Origin: UBA8752 sp040261275
GTDB lineage: Bacteria > Bacteroidota > Bacteroidia > Flavobacteriales_D > Sanyastnellaceae
Reading direction: 5' to 3'
Length of the DNA: 24,467 nt
NCBI GenBank assembly: GCA_040261275.1
Contig: JBDQOI010000034.1
Coordinates: 1-24,467, forward strand
Notes under the pieces: generated by a model
What the model was told of the DNA's origin: nothing
Seen by the model: the letters and a program-made list of their open reading frames with translations, nothing else
Databases searched by the model: none
Translations under genes and position numbers: made by a program
Shown here: positions 7,063 through 15,596 of the stretch, in pieces
Layout: each line of letters opens with the position of its first letter
Numbering within the stretch: the first letter of the stretch is position 1

Positions 7063-9252
7063 ATGTCAACCTATCGCATCACCGCCATCGAGGACGTCCT
7101 CGAGCGCTCCCCGAAGACCACTGTGCCGCCTTCGACCAAAATTTCCGAGTACTATGGTGACTTGGCCTTCACCGTGAGTGCCATGCGCGAATACCTCACA
7201 GAAGAGGCGTATGAACACGTCACTTCCGCCATGGTCGATGGGACCCGCATCGATCGGAAGATCGCCGACCAGGTGGCCAGCGCTTTGAAAGAGTGGGCCA
7301 TGGCCCGCGGCGCCACGCACTACACGCACTGGTTCCAGCCGCTGACTGGCAGCACGGCGGAAAAGCACGACAGCTTTATCCAGCCCGACGGACAAGGCGG
7401 GGCCATCGAGCGCTTTGACGGCAGCCTGCTCGTTCAGCAGGAGCCCGACGCCTCCAGCTTCCCCAACGGAGGCATTCGCTCCACCTTCGAGGCGCGTGGA
7501 TACACCTTGTGGGACCCCAGCAGCCCGCCCTTTCTGATCGGTCAGACCCTCTGCATCCCCACCATATTCATCGCCTATACCGGACAGTCCCTGGACAACA
7601 AGGCACCGCTCTTGAAGGCGTTGGCAGTGGTAGACAAGGCCGCCACCGAGGTGTGCCAGTACTTCGACAAGAACGTCACGAAGGTGGTGGCCACCCTCGG
7701 ATGGGAGCAGGAGTATTTCCTCGTGGACAAGGCACTGTACAATGCCCGCCCCGACCTCAGCCAGACCGGTCGCGCCCTGCTCGGTGCAGCGCCTGCAAAG
7801 GGCCAGCAGCTCGACGACAACTACTTCGGCAGCATTCCTCCCCGCGTGATGGCGTTCATGCAGGAGTTCGAATGTGAGTCCCACAAGCTGGGTATTCCTG
7901 TGACCACCCGCCACAATGAGGTGGCACCGAACCAGTTCGAGGTGGCGCCCGTGTTCGAGGAGGCCAACCTGGCCAACGACCACAACTTGCTCCTCATGGA
8001 TCTCCTGGAGCGCGTGGCCCAGCGCCATGACTTCCGGGTGCTCATGCACGAAAAGCCCTTTGCTGGTCTTAACGGGTCCGGTAAGCACAACAACTGGTCA
8101 TTGGGAACCAACACAGGAGTGAACCTGCTCAAGCCGGGTGTCAACCCCAAGACGAATCTGCGCTTCCTGACCTTCTTCGTGAACACCATCGCGGCCATCA
8201 ACAAGCACGCCGACGTATTGCGCGCCGCCATCGCCGGGGCAGGAAACGATCACCGTCTCGGTGCGAACGAGGCTCCGCCAGCCATCATCAGCGCTTTCAT
8301 CGGCTCCAAGTTGACGGAGTTGCTGGACGCCGTTGAAGCCAACGTCAGCGCTGGCAAGATGAGCCCGGACGAGAAGACGGCCGTGAAGTTGGAGATCGGC
8401 CGCATTCCTGAGGTCCTGCTCGACAACACCGACCGCAACCGGACCTCACCCTTCGCCTTCACCGGCAACAAGTTCGAGTTCCGCGCAGTGGGAAGCACAG
8501 CCAACTGCGCTGTTCCGATGACGGTCTTGAACACCATCATGGCCCAGCAGCTCAAGGACTTCAAGGTGGCCGTGGACGCCCGGATCGCCAAGGGCGACAA
8601 AAAGGACGAAGCGCTTCTGAAGGAGATCCAGAAGTTGATCAAGGAGAGCAAGTCCATCCGCTTCGAGGGCAACGGTTACGGCCAAGAATGGGTCGACGAG
8701 GCCGCCAAACGCGGTTTGTCCAACCTGTTGGATACCCCGAGCGCTCTGGCCGTGTGGGACCGCAAGGAGACGGTAGCGCTCTTCGAGGAACTCGGCGTCT
8801 TGAGCGCTGAGGAGATCGAGGCGCGGACGGAAGTCGAGCTCGAGAACTACGTCATGAAGTTGCAGATCGAGGCCCGCGTGCTGGGCGATATGGTGACCAA
8901 TCAGGTCCTTCCGGCGGTCATGGACTACCAGGGAGACTTGCTCGCCAACATTCAGGGCTTCATGGATGTCTATGGCGAGAGTGAGGCCGGAGGCATGACC
9001 AAGGCCCAACGCGGCATCCTGGAAGAGTTGTCTGCAGGTTTATCAGCTACCTACGCAGCCCTGGAGTCGCTGCGGAGTGAGCGTTCCGAGGTGAACGACA
9101 TGGAGAGTCTGCACCAAAAGGCCAAGGCGTACGCTGAGGTCGTGAAGCCTTTGATGGACGACTTGCGTGTGCAGGTAGACCAGCTGGAGAAGCTGACGGA
9201 AGACAGCCGTTGGCCCTTCCCAAAGCTGCGAGAATTGCTGTTTACCCGCTGA
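7063..9252 (+). CDS. glnN: Glutamine synthetase type III (GSIII)
   Basis: This enzyme makes glutamine from glutamate, ammonia and ATP and is the main ammonium-assimilation route in many Bacteroidota. At 729 residues it has GSIII length, far longer than GSI (~470). Visible family motifs are the N-terminal VPPSTKISEYYG, the metal/glutamate region RHNEVAPNQFE (~280-290), the catalytic stretch HEKPFAGLNGSGKHNNW (~329-345), and NRTSPFAFTGNKFEFRAVG (~458-476), with Arg residues typical of the ATP/glutamate site. The C-terminal ~150 residues are the helical extension typical of GSIII. It is monocistronic, between its own promoter and a terminator at 9271. The duplicated upstream element suggests regulated expression, probably by nitrogen state (inference). 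Confidence 0.97.
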   Translation: MSTYRITAIEDVLERSPKTTVPPSTKISEYYGDLAFTVSAMREYLTEEAYEHVTSAMVDGTRIDRKIADQVASALKEWAMARGATHYTHWFQPLTGSTAEKHDSFIQPDGQGGAIERFDGSLLVQQEPDASSFPNGGIRSTFEARGYTLWDPSSPPFLIGQTLCIPTIFIAYTGQSLDNKAPLLKALAVVDKAATEVCQYFDKNVTKVVATLGWEQEYFLVDKALYNARPDLSQTGRALLGAAPAKGQQLDDNYFGSIPPRVMAFMQEFECESHKLGIPVTTRHNEVAPNQFEVAPVFEEANLANDHNLLLMDLLERVAQRHDFRVLMHEKPFAGLNGSGKHNNWSLGTNTGVNLLKPGVNPKTNLRFLTFFVNTIAAINKHADVLRAAIAGAGNDHRLGANEAPPAIISAFIGSKLTELLDAVEANVSAGKMSPDEKTAVKLEIGRIPEVLLDNTDRNRTSPFAFTGNKFEFRAVGSTANCAVPMTVLNTIMAQQLKDFKVAVDARIAKGDKKDEALLKEIQKLIKESKSIRFEGNGYGQEWVDEAAKRGLSNLLDTPSALAVWDRKETVALFEELGVLSAEEIEARTEVELENYVMKLQIEARVLGDMVTNQVLPAVMDYQGDLLANIQGFMDVYGESEAGGMTKAQRGILEELSAGLSATYAALESLRSERSEVNDMESLHQKAKAYAEVVKPLMDDLRVQVDQLEKLTEDSRWPFPKLRELLFTR

Positions 9253-9270
9253 TTCTTCATACAATCCGAA

Positions 9271-9312
9271 AGAAGGCCCCGGTTTCGTTCATGCGAAACA
9301 CCGGGGCCTTCT
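9271..9312 (+). terminator. Terminator after glnN
   Basis: A 13-bp perfect stem (9271-9283 with 9300-9312) encloses a second short TTTCG/CGAAA stem, making a long hairpin 19 bases after the glnN stop codon. The 3' T tract is short (TTCTT), so termination efficiency is uncertain. The next gene's -7 element starts at the very next base. Confidence 0.75.
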
Positions 9313-9320
9313 TACATTCG
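9313..9320 (+). promoter_or_regulatory. Putative -7 element TACATTCG of the OmpA-family gene
   Basis: TACATTCG matches TAnnTTTG with T to C at one position, the variant seen elsewhere in this window. It ends 20 bases before ATG 9341. The corresponding -33 region lies inside the glnN terminator hairpin. Confidence 0.5.
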
Positions 9321-9340
9321 CCCGGAAACATCAACTGGGA

Positions 9341-11347
9341 ATGCTGAACCTGAACTTCGGGCAAAATTTCGCCCTGCGCTTCGCGCTCGCTACTGTCCTT
9401 GCAATTTTTGCCCAGCAGGGCACCGCCCAAAACGACATCACTGCCGATGCGGATGCGGCCTTTGATCGCGGAGGATATTTCGAAGCTGCGGCTGACTACC
9501 AGGCTTCTTATGCCAAGCTCAAGGGAGACCTCGATGAAAAGGGACGGGTTTGCTTTCGAATTGGTGAGTGTTACCGTTTGAGCCGGGCGCTGGGTGCGGC
9601 TGAAGAATGGTACAAACGTGCCGTGGACCTGAAGTGGGCCGATGACAATCCGGAAGTCTACATGAACTACGGAATCGTGCTCATGGGCCAGGGAGAATTC
9701 GACGACGCCGTCGATCAATTCGAGGGCTACAAGAAGGCCGGAGGCGATGGCTCGCTGGCCAACACCATGATTTCATCCTGCAATTCGGCCGCAGAAAGCC
9801 TGGTCGTCAATGACAGTCGTTTTGTAGTGGAGCCCTTGGTGATGGTCAACTCTCCGAGTTTCGACTTTGCCATGGCCATTGCGGACAAGCGGGGGGAAGA
9901 GGTCATTTTCGCTTCCAGCAGGAGCAGCGCTACGGGCAGTGGAGAAGACCCCATCACCGGCGAGAGCTACATGGATCTGTTTACCGCCGAGGTGGACCGG
10001 AAGGGGAAGTGGAGCATCCCGGAGCCTTTGGGCAATGCCATCAACAGCCCCAGCAATGAGGGAGGGGTAACCCTGGATTCCAAGTACAAGACCTTGTACT
10101 TCACGCGCTGCTTGATCGAAGGGGACAACAACTACCCCTGCGACATTTTCGTGTCCCAGAAGACCGGATCCAAGTGGGGCTCTCCGGAGGATTTCCCCAT
10201 TGTGGACCGCGCGACGGACGATAGCTCACAGGTGGGACAACCGACCATGAGCCCAGACGATCAGTTCTTGGTATTTGTCAGCGACATGCCCGGTGGTCAG
10301 GGGGGTAAGGACCTCTGGTACATCCAGTGGAATGATGCCTCTGAAGAGTGGGGGTCCGCAACGAATATGGGGCCTGGAATCAATACGGCTTCCCATGAGT
10401 TCTTTCCCCACATCCGGGGCAATGGAGACTTGCACTTCGCTTCCGATCGCCCCGGAGGTATGGGAGGTTTGGATATTCTCAAGGCCTCCTGGAAAGGGGA
10501 CGGAATGAATTTCGAGACGCCGGAATTCATGGAGTACCCCATCAACACGGCGAGCGATGATTTCGCCTTGGTGTACCACCCCAAAGAGGACAAGGGTTAT
10601 CTGTCCTCTGACCGCCCTGAGAGCAAGGGAAAAGACGATATTTTCTCGTTCGCCATGCCCCCGCTCGAGTTCGATTACGCGGCCTATGTCTATGACTACG
10701 ACACGGGAATGCCCATCGAAGGGGCATCTGTCACGGTGACAGGCAGCGATGGAGAAAGCGTATCGGTGAACACCGATGGTGAAGGTGGAGCCGAGGGCGG
10801 CGATTGGAGCATTGGAAACGAAAGCACCTACTCCGTAGACATCTCCAAGGAAGGCTACATCAGCGCAGGCGATCAGTTCAGCACGGTGGGCCTTTCGAAG
10901 TCCACCAACTTCATCAAGGAATACCTGCTCCGAGAGGTGGTGACCAACGAAGATTACCCCATGCCGCTCGTGCAGTATGAGTTTGCCAAGGCCGACCTCG
11001 TGGTGAACGCAGGGTGCAATTCAAAGGACTCCTTGGATTACCTCGTCGATTTGCTCGAACGCAACCCCACTTTCGTCATTTCCCTCGAGGCCCACACCGA
11101 CACGCGGGGGGGCAACAAAGCCAACGATGAGCTCAGCCAACGCCGTGCAGAAACTTGCGTGAATTACTTGGTGGAACGGGGCATCGACCGTCAGCGCCTC
11201 CAGCCTACGGGACGGGGTGAGTCCATGCCGCTCATCAGCGATGCAGAGATTGCCGCGCTCGCTTCGGAGGAGGAGCAGGAAGCGGCCCACCAGATGAACC
11301 GCCGAACGGTATTCCGGATTACGAGTTTCGACTTCGTTCCGGAGTGA
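9341..11347 (+). CDS. OmpA-family TPR/PD40 protein, PorE-like
   Basis: This 668-residue envelope protein has an N-terminal signal sequence (hydrophobic ~13-24, cleavage near GTAQ) with no lipobox Cys. Next come TPR-like helices (~28-140, AFDRGGYFEAAADYQ). About five beta-propeller PD40 blades follow (~150-445, for example IADKRGEEVIFASSRS, SPDDQFLVFVSD, LHFASDRPGG, GYLSSDRPE), then a carboxypeptidase-regulatory-like beta domain (~448-520). The C-terminal OmpA domain contains HTDTRGGN (~584) and LSQRRAETCVNYL and would bind peptidoglycan. This order and length match PorE of Porphyromonas gingivalis, which anchors T9SS components to the cell wall. Bacteroidota carry several paralogues, so PorE identity is not certain; PorE itself is a lipoprotein and this protein lacks the Cys. 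Two T9SS substrates nearby fit, but that may be coincidence. Confidence 0.85.
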   Translation: MLNLNFGQNFALRFALATVLAIFAQQGTAQNDITADADAAFDRGGYFEAAADYQASYAKLKGDLDEKGRVCFRIGECYRLSRALGAAEEWYKRAVDLKWADDNPEVYMNYGIVLMGQGEFDDAVDQFEGYKKAGGDGSLANTMISSCNSAAESLVVNDSRFVVEPLVMVNSPSFDFAMAIADKRGEEVIFASSRSSATGSGEDPITGESYMDLFTAEVDRKGKWSIPEPLGNAINSPSNEGGVTLDSKYKTLYFTRCLIEGDNNYPCDIFVSQKTGSKWGSPEDFPIVDRATDDSSQVGQPTMSPDDQFLVFVSDMPGGQGGKDLWYIQWNDASEEWGSATNMGPGINTASHEFFPHIRGNGDLHFASDRPGGMGGLDILKASWKGDGMNFETPEFMEYPINTASDDFALVYHPKEDKGYLSSDRPESKGKDDIFSFAMPPLEFDYAAYVYDYDTGMPIEGASVTVTGSDGESVSVNTDGEGGAEGGDWSIGNESTYSVDISKEGYISAGDQFSTVGLSKSTNFIKEYLLREVVTNEDYPMPLVQYEFAKADLVVNAGCNSKDSLDYLVDLLERNPTFVISLEAHTDTRGGNKANDELSQRRAETCVNYLVERGIDRQRLQPTGRGESMPLISDAEIAALASEEEQEAAHQMNRRTVFRITSFDFVPE

Positions 11348-12546
11348 TCGGTTCGAATACCGGTAGTGCAGTGCAAGATCGTTACGCACGTCGCGGTGTT
11401 TCCTCCGGGAAGGAGGAGGTGCACGCGGCCATTGCCGGCCTGGACAAAGGCCTGTTCCCCAAGGCATTCTGTAAGGTCGTTGCCGATGACCTGACGGGCA
11501 GTAAGGAACATTGTCTGGTAATGCATGCCGATGGAGCCGGCACCAAGAGTGCGTTGGCCTGGATCTATTGGAAGGAGACGGGCGACCTTTCGGTTTGGAA
11601 AGGCATTGCACAAGATGCCCTTGTGATGAACCTCGATGACCTGCTTTGTGTAGGTGCGACAGGCCCCATTTTGGTCAGTTCCACCATAGGACGGAACAAG
11701 CGGTTGGTTCCCGGCGAAGTCATTTCAGCCCTGATTCAAGGAACAGAAGAGCTCATGTCCGATTGGCGAGCTTGGGGTCTGGACGTCAGAGGAACGGGGG
11801 GTGAGACAGCGGACTTGGGAGACGTGGTGCGCACGGTAGTGGTGGATTCCACTGTCGTGTGTCGCATGCGGCGTGACGAGGTCATCGACAATGCACGCAT
11901 TCAGGCTGGAGATGTCATTGTCGGTTTGGCCAGTGACGGTCAGGCCCATTACGAATCGCAGTGGAATGGTGGCACGGGCAGCAATGGCTTGACCAGTGCA
12001 CGACACGACCTTTTCGGACCGGGGTGGCGAGAGAAATACCCGGAGTGCATGGATCCGGGACTACCCACGGATCTGGCTTACACGGGGCCTTTTGATATTA
12101 CCGACAGTGTGGAGGGGGTTCCCTTGGATGCCGGAAAGTTGGTTTTGTCGCCAACACGGACATACGCGCCTGTAATGGTGGACCTCTTCAGGGAGGGGCG
12201 TGAGCCTCTGCACGGCCTGGTTCACTGCAGCGGCGGCGGGCAGACCAAGGTCCTCCATTTCGCTTCCTCCGATCTCCACATTGTGAAGGACAACCTGTTC
12301 GAGACGCCCGCCTTGTTCAGGTTGATTCAAGAGCACAGTGGGACAGGATGGCGCGAGATGTACCAGGTGTACAACATGGGGCACCGAATGGAAGTCTACA
12401 CCACGGAAGAACATGCCAAAACGGTCATGGCCACGGCCGAGCGCCACGGAGTAAGGGCCCAAGTGGTGGGCCGCGTGGAAACCCGTGGGAACGGGGCACC
12501 GCGGTTAAGCATCCACGGCCCGCAAGGGGTGGAGACCTATGCCTGA
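11344..12546 (+). CDS. purM: Phosphoribosylformylglycinamidine cyclo-ligase (AIR synthetase)
   Basis: PurM catalyses the ATP-dependent ring closure of FGAM to AIR, the fifth step of purine synthesis, in the cytoplasm. The sequence is the longer Bacteroidota form, with RYARRGVSSGKEEVH, HADGAGTKSALAWIYWKETG, GIAQDALVMNLDDLLCVGA, STIGRNKRLVPGEVI and GTGGETADLGDVVRTVVVD. No ATG precedes the conserved RYARRGV segment, so a GTG start is required. GTG 11344 overlaps the upstream stop (GTGA) and gives 400 residues; GTG 11371 gives MQDRYARRGV and 391 residues, closer to relatives and perhaps the true start. Its end overlaps prfA by 8 bases, so the two are co-transcribed and probably translationally coupled. 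Confidence 0.93.
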   Translation: MIGSNTGSAVQDRYARRGVSSGKEEVHAAIAGLDKGLFPKAFCKVVADDLTGSKEHCLVMHADGAGTKSALAWIYWKETGDLSVWKGIAQDALVMNLDDLLCVGATGPILVSSTIGRNKRLVPGEVISALIQGTEELMSDWRAWGLDVRGTGGETADLGDVVRTVVVDSTVVCRMRRDEVIDNARIQAGDVIVGLASDGQAHYESQWNGGTGSNGLTSARHDLFGPGWREKYPECMDPGLPTDLAYTGPFDITDSVEGVPLDAGKLVLSPTRTYAPVMVDLFREGREPLHGLVHCSGGGQTKVLHFASSDLHIVKDNLFETPALFRLIQEHSGTGWREMYQVYNMGHRMEVYTTEEHAKTVMATAERHGVRAQVVGRVETRGNGAPRLSIHGPQGVETYA

Positions 12547-13636
12547 AGTGAAAGGGTGGCTGGAACGGCTCGCGGTTTTGGAGGACCGGCACCGTGAGTT
12601 GTCTCTGAAGGTCATTGACCCTGAGGTCATTGCGGACCAGGCAGCATACCGGTCTGCCATGAGGGACTACAACCGTTTGGCGCCACTGGTGAAGCTCATC
12701 GGCGATTATCGGCAGGCCCAGGAAGGCCTCAGCGCCGCCCGTTTGGATGCCAACAGCTCTGATGCCGAATTGCGTGAAATGGCGCGGGAGGAAGTGGATC
12801 GATTGGAGGGGATCTCCTCAGACCTCGTCCGCGAGCTGCAAGAAGCACTGGTGCCGGATGACCCCAGTGATGAAAGGGACTGCATGCTGGAGGTGCGGGC
12901 GGGCACCGGTGGTGATGAAGCAGCGCTGTGGGCGGGGGACTTGCTTCGTATGTACCATCGCTACGTTGAATCGAAGGGTTGGAAGTTTGAGTTGATGGGC
13001 GCCCACGAAGGCACGGCTGGGGGCTTCAAGGAAGCCGTCGTGCGCATTGAGGGTGAAGGGGTATTCGGTTTTCTCAAATACGAGAGCGGTGCACATCGCG
13101 TTCAGCGGGTACCGGCAACGGAATCTCAAGGGCGAATTCATACTTCGGCCGCCACCGTTGCCATCCTTCCGCAAGCCGAGCAGGAGGATTTTGAGCTCGA
13201 TCTGCGCGATGTCCGCAAAGACACCTTTCGCGCCAGCGGGGCGGGAGGCCAGCACGTGAACAAGACGGAGAGTGCCGTGCGCCTGACCCATGTGCCCACC
13301 GGTGTAGTGGTGGAGTGTCAGGATGGGCGTTCCCAGCATTCCAATTACGAGCAGGCGCTCGTCGTCTTGCGCACCCGATTGTGGGAGGCTGAGGACCGCG
13401 CACGTCGGGCTGAAGAGGCGGAAGAACGGAAGTCCCAGGTGGGGACGGGGGACCGCTCGGGAAAGATCCGGACCTACAACTTCCCCCAGGGCCGGGTGAC
13501 GGACCACCGCATTGGGTTGACCCTGCATGCCCTCGATCGCATCCTGGGAGGTGACTTGGAGGAACTTGTGGACGCCCTGCGCCTGACGGAGCGCACAGAG
13601 CGTTTGAAGCAAGCGGGAATCACGGCGCAGGATTGA
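12539..13636 (+). CDS. prfA: Peptide chain release factor 1
   Basis: RF1 recognises UAA and UAG stop codons and triggers peptidyl-tRNA hydrolysis. The 365-residue length is normal. The catalytic GGQ motif is at 236-238 (GAGGQHVNKTESAVRLTH). The stop-codon reading motif PAT at 192-194 (RVPATESQGRIHTSAATVA) marks it as RF1 rather than RF2. An N-terminal helical domain (~1-100) precedes these. The start ATG lies inside the end of purM (8-base overlap), and pyrF follows after 38 bases. The Gln of GGQ is normally methylated by PrmC, which is not in this window. Confidence 0.97.
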   Translation: MPEVKGWLERLAVLEDRHRELSLKVIDPEVIADQAAYRSAMRDYNRLAPLVKLIGDYRQAQEGLSAARLDANSSDAELREMAREEVDRLEGISSDLVRELQEALVPDDPSDERDCMLEVRAGTGGDEAALWAGDLLRMYHRYVESKGWKFELMGAHEGTAGGFKEAVVRIEGEGVFGFLKYESGAHRVQRVPATESQGRIHTSAATVAILPQAEQEDFELDLRDVRKDTFRASGAGGQHVNKTESAVRLTHVPTGVVVECQDGRSQHSNYEQALVVLRTRLWEAEDRARRAEEAEERKSQVGTGDRSGKIRTYNFPQGRVTDHRIGLTLHALDRILGGDLEELVDALRLTERTERLKQAGITAQD

Positions 13637-13660
13637 ACCGCTCGCCATGGGCCCGGTCAA

Positions 13661-13668
13661 TATATTCG
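13661..13668 (+). promoter_or_regulatory. Putative -7 element TATATTCG of pyrF
   Basis: TATATTCG matches the local variant TAnnTTCG. Only six bases separate it from ATG 13675, so transcription would start at or within about two bases of the start codon. No good -33 element is visible at 17-23 bases upstream. Confidence 0.45.
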
Positions 13669-13674
13669 CGCCCC

Positions 13675-14496
13675 ATGGACCGACAGCAACTCATCGATAC
13701 CATTCGGGCCAAGTCGTCTTTTCTATGCGTGGGCTTGGACCCCGATCCTTCGCGTATTCCGGAACACCTCGGTGAAGGTCCGGCGGCTGTATTGGCCTTT
13801 AATCGCGCCCTGATTGAGGCGACTTCCGATTTGGCCGTGGCCTACAAGCCCAATGTGGCGTTTTACGAAGCGTTAGGGGCTGACGGATGGTCCGTTCTGG
13901 CGGAGACGATGGCCCTCATACCCGACGGATGTCTGAAAATTGCGGATGCCAAGCGCGGCGACATTGGCAATACGGCGACCCGCTATGCCCGGGCCGCTTT
14001 CGAGGGTTGGGGAGCGGACGCGGTGACGGTGGCCCCTTACATGGGGAGGGACAGTGTGGAGCCCTTCCTCGCATTTGAGGACAAGTGGACCATCCTGTTG
14101 GCCGCCACTTCCAATCCGGGAGCAGAGGATTTTGAGTTCCACGGTGCTGGGTCGGAAACACCGCTATGGCGGCGGGTTCTCGAAGTCAGCAGTACTTATG
14201 AGGGCGCCGATCGGTTGATGTACGTCGTAGGTGCCACCCGACCCGATTGGCTGGCGGAAGTCAGGGAAGTGGTGCCCAACCGATTCCTGCTCGTCCCCGG
14301 AGTGGGGGCCCAAGGGGGGACGCTTGAATCGGTCTGTGCCGCAGGCTGGTCGGAGGAACTGGCGGGAGGGTTGCTGGTCAATGTGGGCCGCAGTCTCATG
14401 TACGCATCCCAAGGCGCTGATTTTGCCGAAGCCGCCCGGGCAGAGGCATGGCGTCTGCAGTCTGCCATGGAAGCCGAATTGAGTCGTTACCGCTAA
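13675..14496 (+). CDS. pyrF: Orotidine 5'-phosphate decarboxylase
   Basis: PyrF decarboxylates OMP to UMP, the last step of de novo pyrimidine synthesis. The 273-residue product is the longer subtype (type 2) rather than the ~240-residue E. coli form. The catalytic signature DAKRGDIGNT is at residues 91-100 (Asp91, Lys93, Asp96). FLCVGLDPDPSRIPEHL near the N-terminus and LLVPGVGAQGG (phosphate-binding loop) support the call. ATG 13675 is chosen over an upstream TTG at 13633 because MDRQQLIDTIRAKSSFLCVGLD fits the family N-terminus and a -7 element lies between them. The channel gene follows after 9 bases. Confidence 0.95.
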   Translation: MDRQQLIDTIRAKSSFLCVGLDPDPSRIPEHLGEGPAAVLAFNRALIEATSDLAVAYKPNVAFYEALGADGWSVLAETMALIPDGCLKIADAKRGDIGNTATRYARAAFEGWGADAVTVAPYMGRDSVEPFLAFEDKWTILLAATSNPGAEDFEFHGAGSETPLWRRVLEVSSTYEGADRLMYVVGATRPDWLAEVREVVPNRFLLVPGVGAQGGTLESVCAAGWSEELAGGLLVNVGRSLMYASQGADFAEAARAEAWRLQSAMEAELSRYR

Positions 14497-14505
14497 ATTC
14501 CCGCC

Positions 14506-15534
14506 GTGTTCTACCGATTCAAGTCCTTCAGCCGAATTGCCCTTTCTGTGGGCATCGTGATTGGAGTGATCGTACTGGGGAGCATTGGTTTCATGGTCCT
14601 CGAGGATTACACCTTCATCGAGGCCTTCTACATGACCATGATCACGGTGAGCACGGTCGGATTCCGAGAGGTGCATGAACTGGGTCCGCAAGGAATGGTA
14701 TTCACCTCCCTGCTCATCATCTTCTCCATCGGTACATTCGCCTATACGATTTCCGCCATCACGACCTATTTCGTGGCTGGGGAGTATCGCGACCTCTTCA
14801 AAGCCAGGAAATTGGAACGAACCATTGAAAACCTCAAAAGCCACGTTATCGTGTGCGGCTACGGGCGCGTAGGTGAGAAGGCCTACGCGGACCTTATTTC
14901 CAAGGGCTATACGGTGGTCATCGTGGAAAAGGACGAAGAGCTCGTCGGCAACCTTCGCGAAGACTTGACACCCTTGGTCATTGTGGGGGATGCCACGCGG
15001 GATGACCGGCTGATCGCCGCGGGAGTGGACCATGCCCGGGCCGTTATATGCACGCTGCCCAGCGATGCGGACAACCTCTACACCGTGTTGTCTGTTCGCG
15101 AGCACAATCCTGGTGCCATGGTCATCAGCAGGGCATCGCAGGCGGGTTCCGTGGCCAAGCTTCGGAGGGCCGGATCTGACAACGTGATCATGCCCGATAC
15201 GGTAGGGGGTGCCCACATGGCTTCGCTGGTGGCGAATCCCGACGTCATGGATTTCATCGATCACATCCGAATTCAGGGAAAGGACGCCATCAATCTTGAG
15301 GAGGTGGACGTCAAGGATCTCCCCAGCGAATTCCGGTTGCCCACACTTGGCGAACTCGATGCAAGGAACCGACTTGGTGTCAATGTCATCGGTGTGAAGA
15401 CTTCGGAAGGGGAGTTCATCATCAACCCCGGCCCTGAAACACCGTTGAATACCGCCTGCAAACTGTTTGTACTCGGCAGTGACCAACAATTGCGTCTGCT
15501 CAACCGTTTGTTCGGTCTACAAACTCCGGAGTGA
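14506..15534 (+). CDS. Two-TM potassium channel with RCK (TrkA) domain
   Basis: This 342-residue inner-membrane protein has two TM helices (~10-31 and ~62-88) flanking a pore loop, then a TrkA-N/RCK domain starting HVIVCGYGRVGEKAY (~113-230, GxGxxG nucleotide-binding loop) and a TrkA-C domain (~260-338). This is the layout of MthK/Kch-type potassium channels gated by a nucleotide or ion. The pore sequence is TVSTVGFREV, where most channels have TVGYGD or TVGFGE; Arg54 replaces the second filter Gly. The start is GTG 14506 (MFYRFKSFSRIALS); no ATG is available before the first TM helix. It follows pyrF closely, and the role of that pairing is unclear. Whether it conducts K+ selectively is open. 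Confidence 0.87.
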   Translation: MFYRFKSFSRIALSVGIVIGVIVLGSIGFMVLEDYTFIEAFYMTMITVSTVGFREVHELGPQGMVFTSLLIIFSIGTFAYTISAITTYFVAGEYRDLFKARKLERTIENLKSHVIVCGYGRVGEKAYADLISKGYTVVIVEKDEELVGNLREDLTPLVIVGDATRDDRLIAAGVDHARAVICTLPSDADNLYTVLSVREHNPGAMVISRASQAGSVAKLRRAGSDNVIMPDTVGGAHMASLVANPDVMDFIDHIRIQGKDAINLEEVDVKDLPSEFRLPTLGELDARNRLGVNVIGVKTSEGEFIINPGPETPLNTACKLFVLGSDQQLRLLNRLFGLQTPE

Positions 15535-15539
15535 CCGGA

Positions 15540-15572
15540 TTTCGCAGGCGCAACCCCGGCGGACTATATTGC
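15540..15572 (+). promoter_or_regulatory. Putative promoter of the AGCS transporter gene
   Basis: TTTCG at 15540-15544, then 20 bases, then TATATTGC at 15565-15572. Both are imperfect versions of the Bacteroidota -33 (TTTG) and -7 (TAnnTTTG) elements with normal spacing. The ATG is 24 bases further on. Confidence 0.35.
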
Positions 15573-15596
15573 GACCCAAGCGAACCACTCTGATTC

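Noticed and set aside
7066..8088. Antisense open frame of 340 codons opposite glutamine synthetase
   Set aside because: It has no recognisable domain or start context and mirrors the coding strand's third-position bias.
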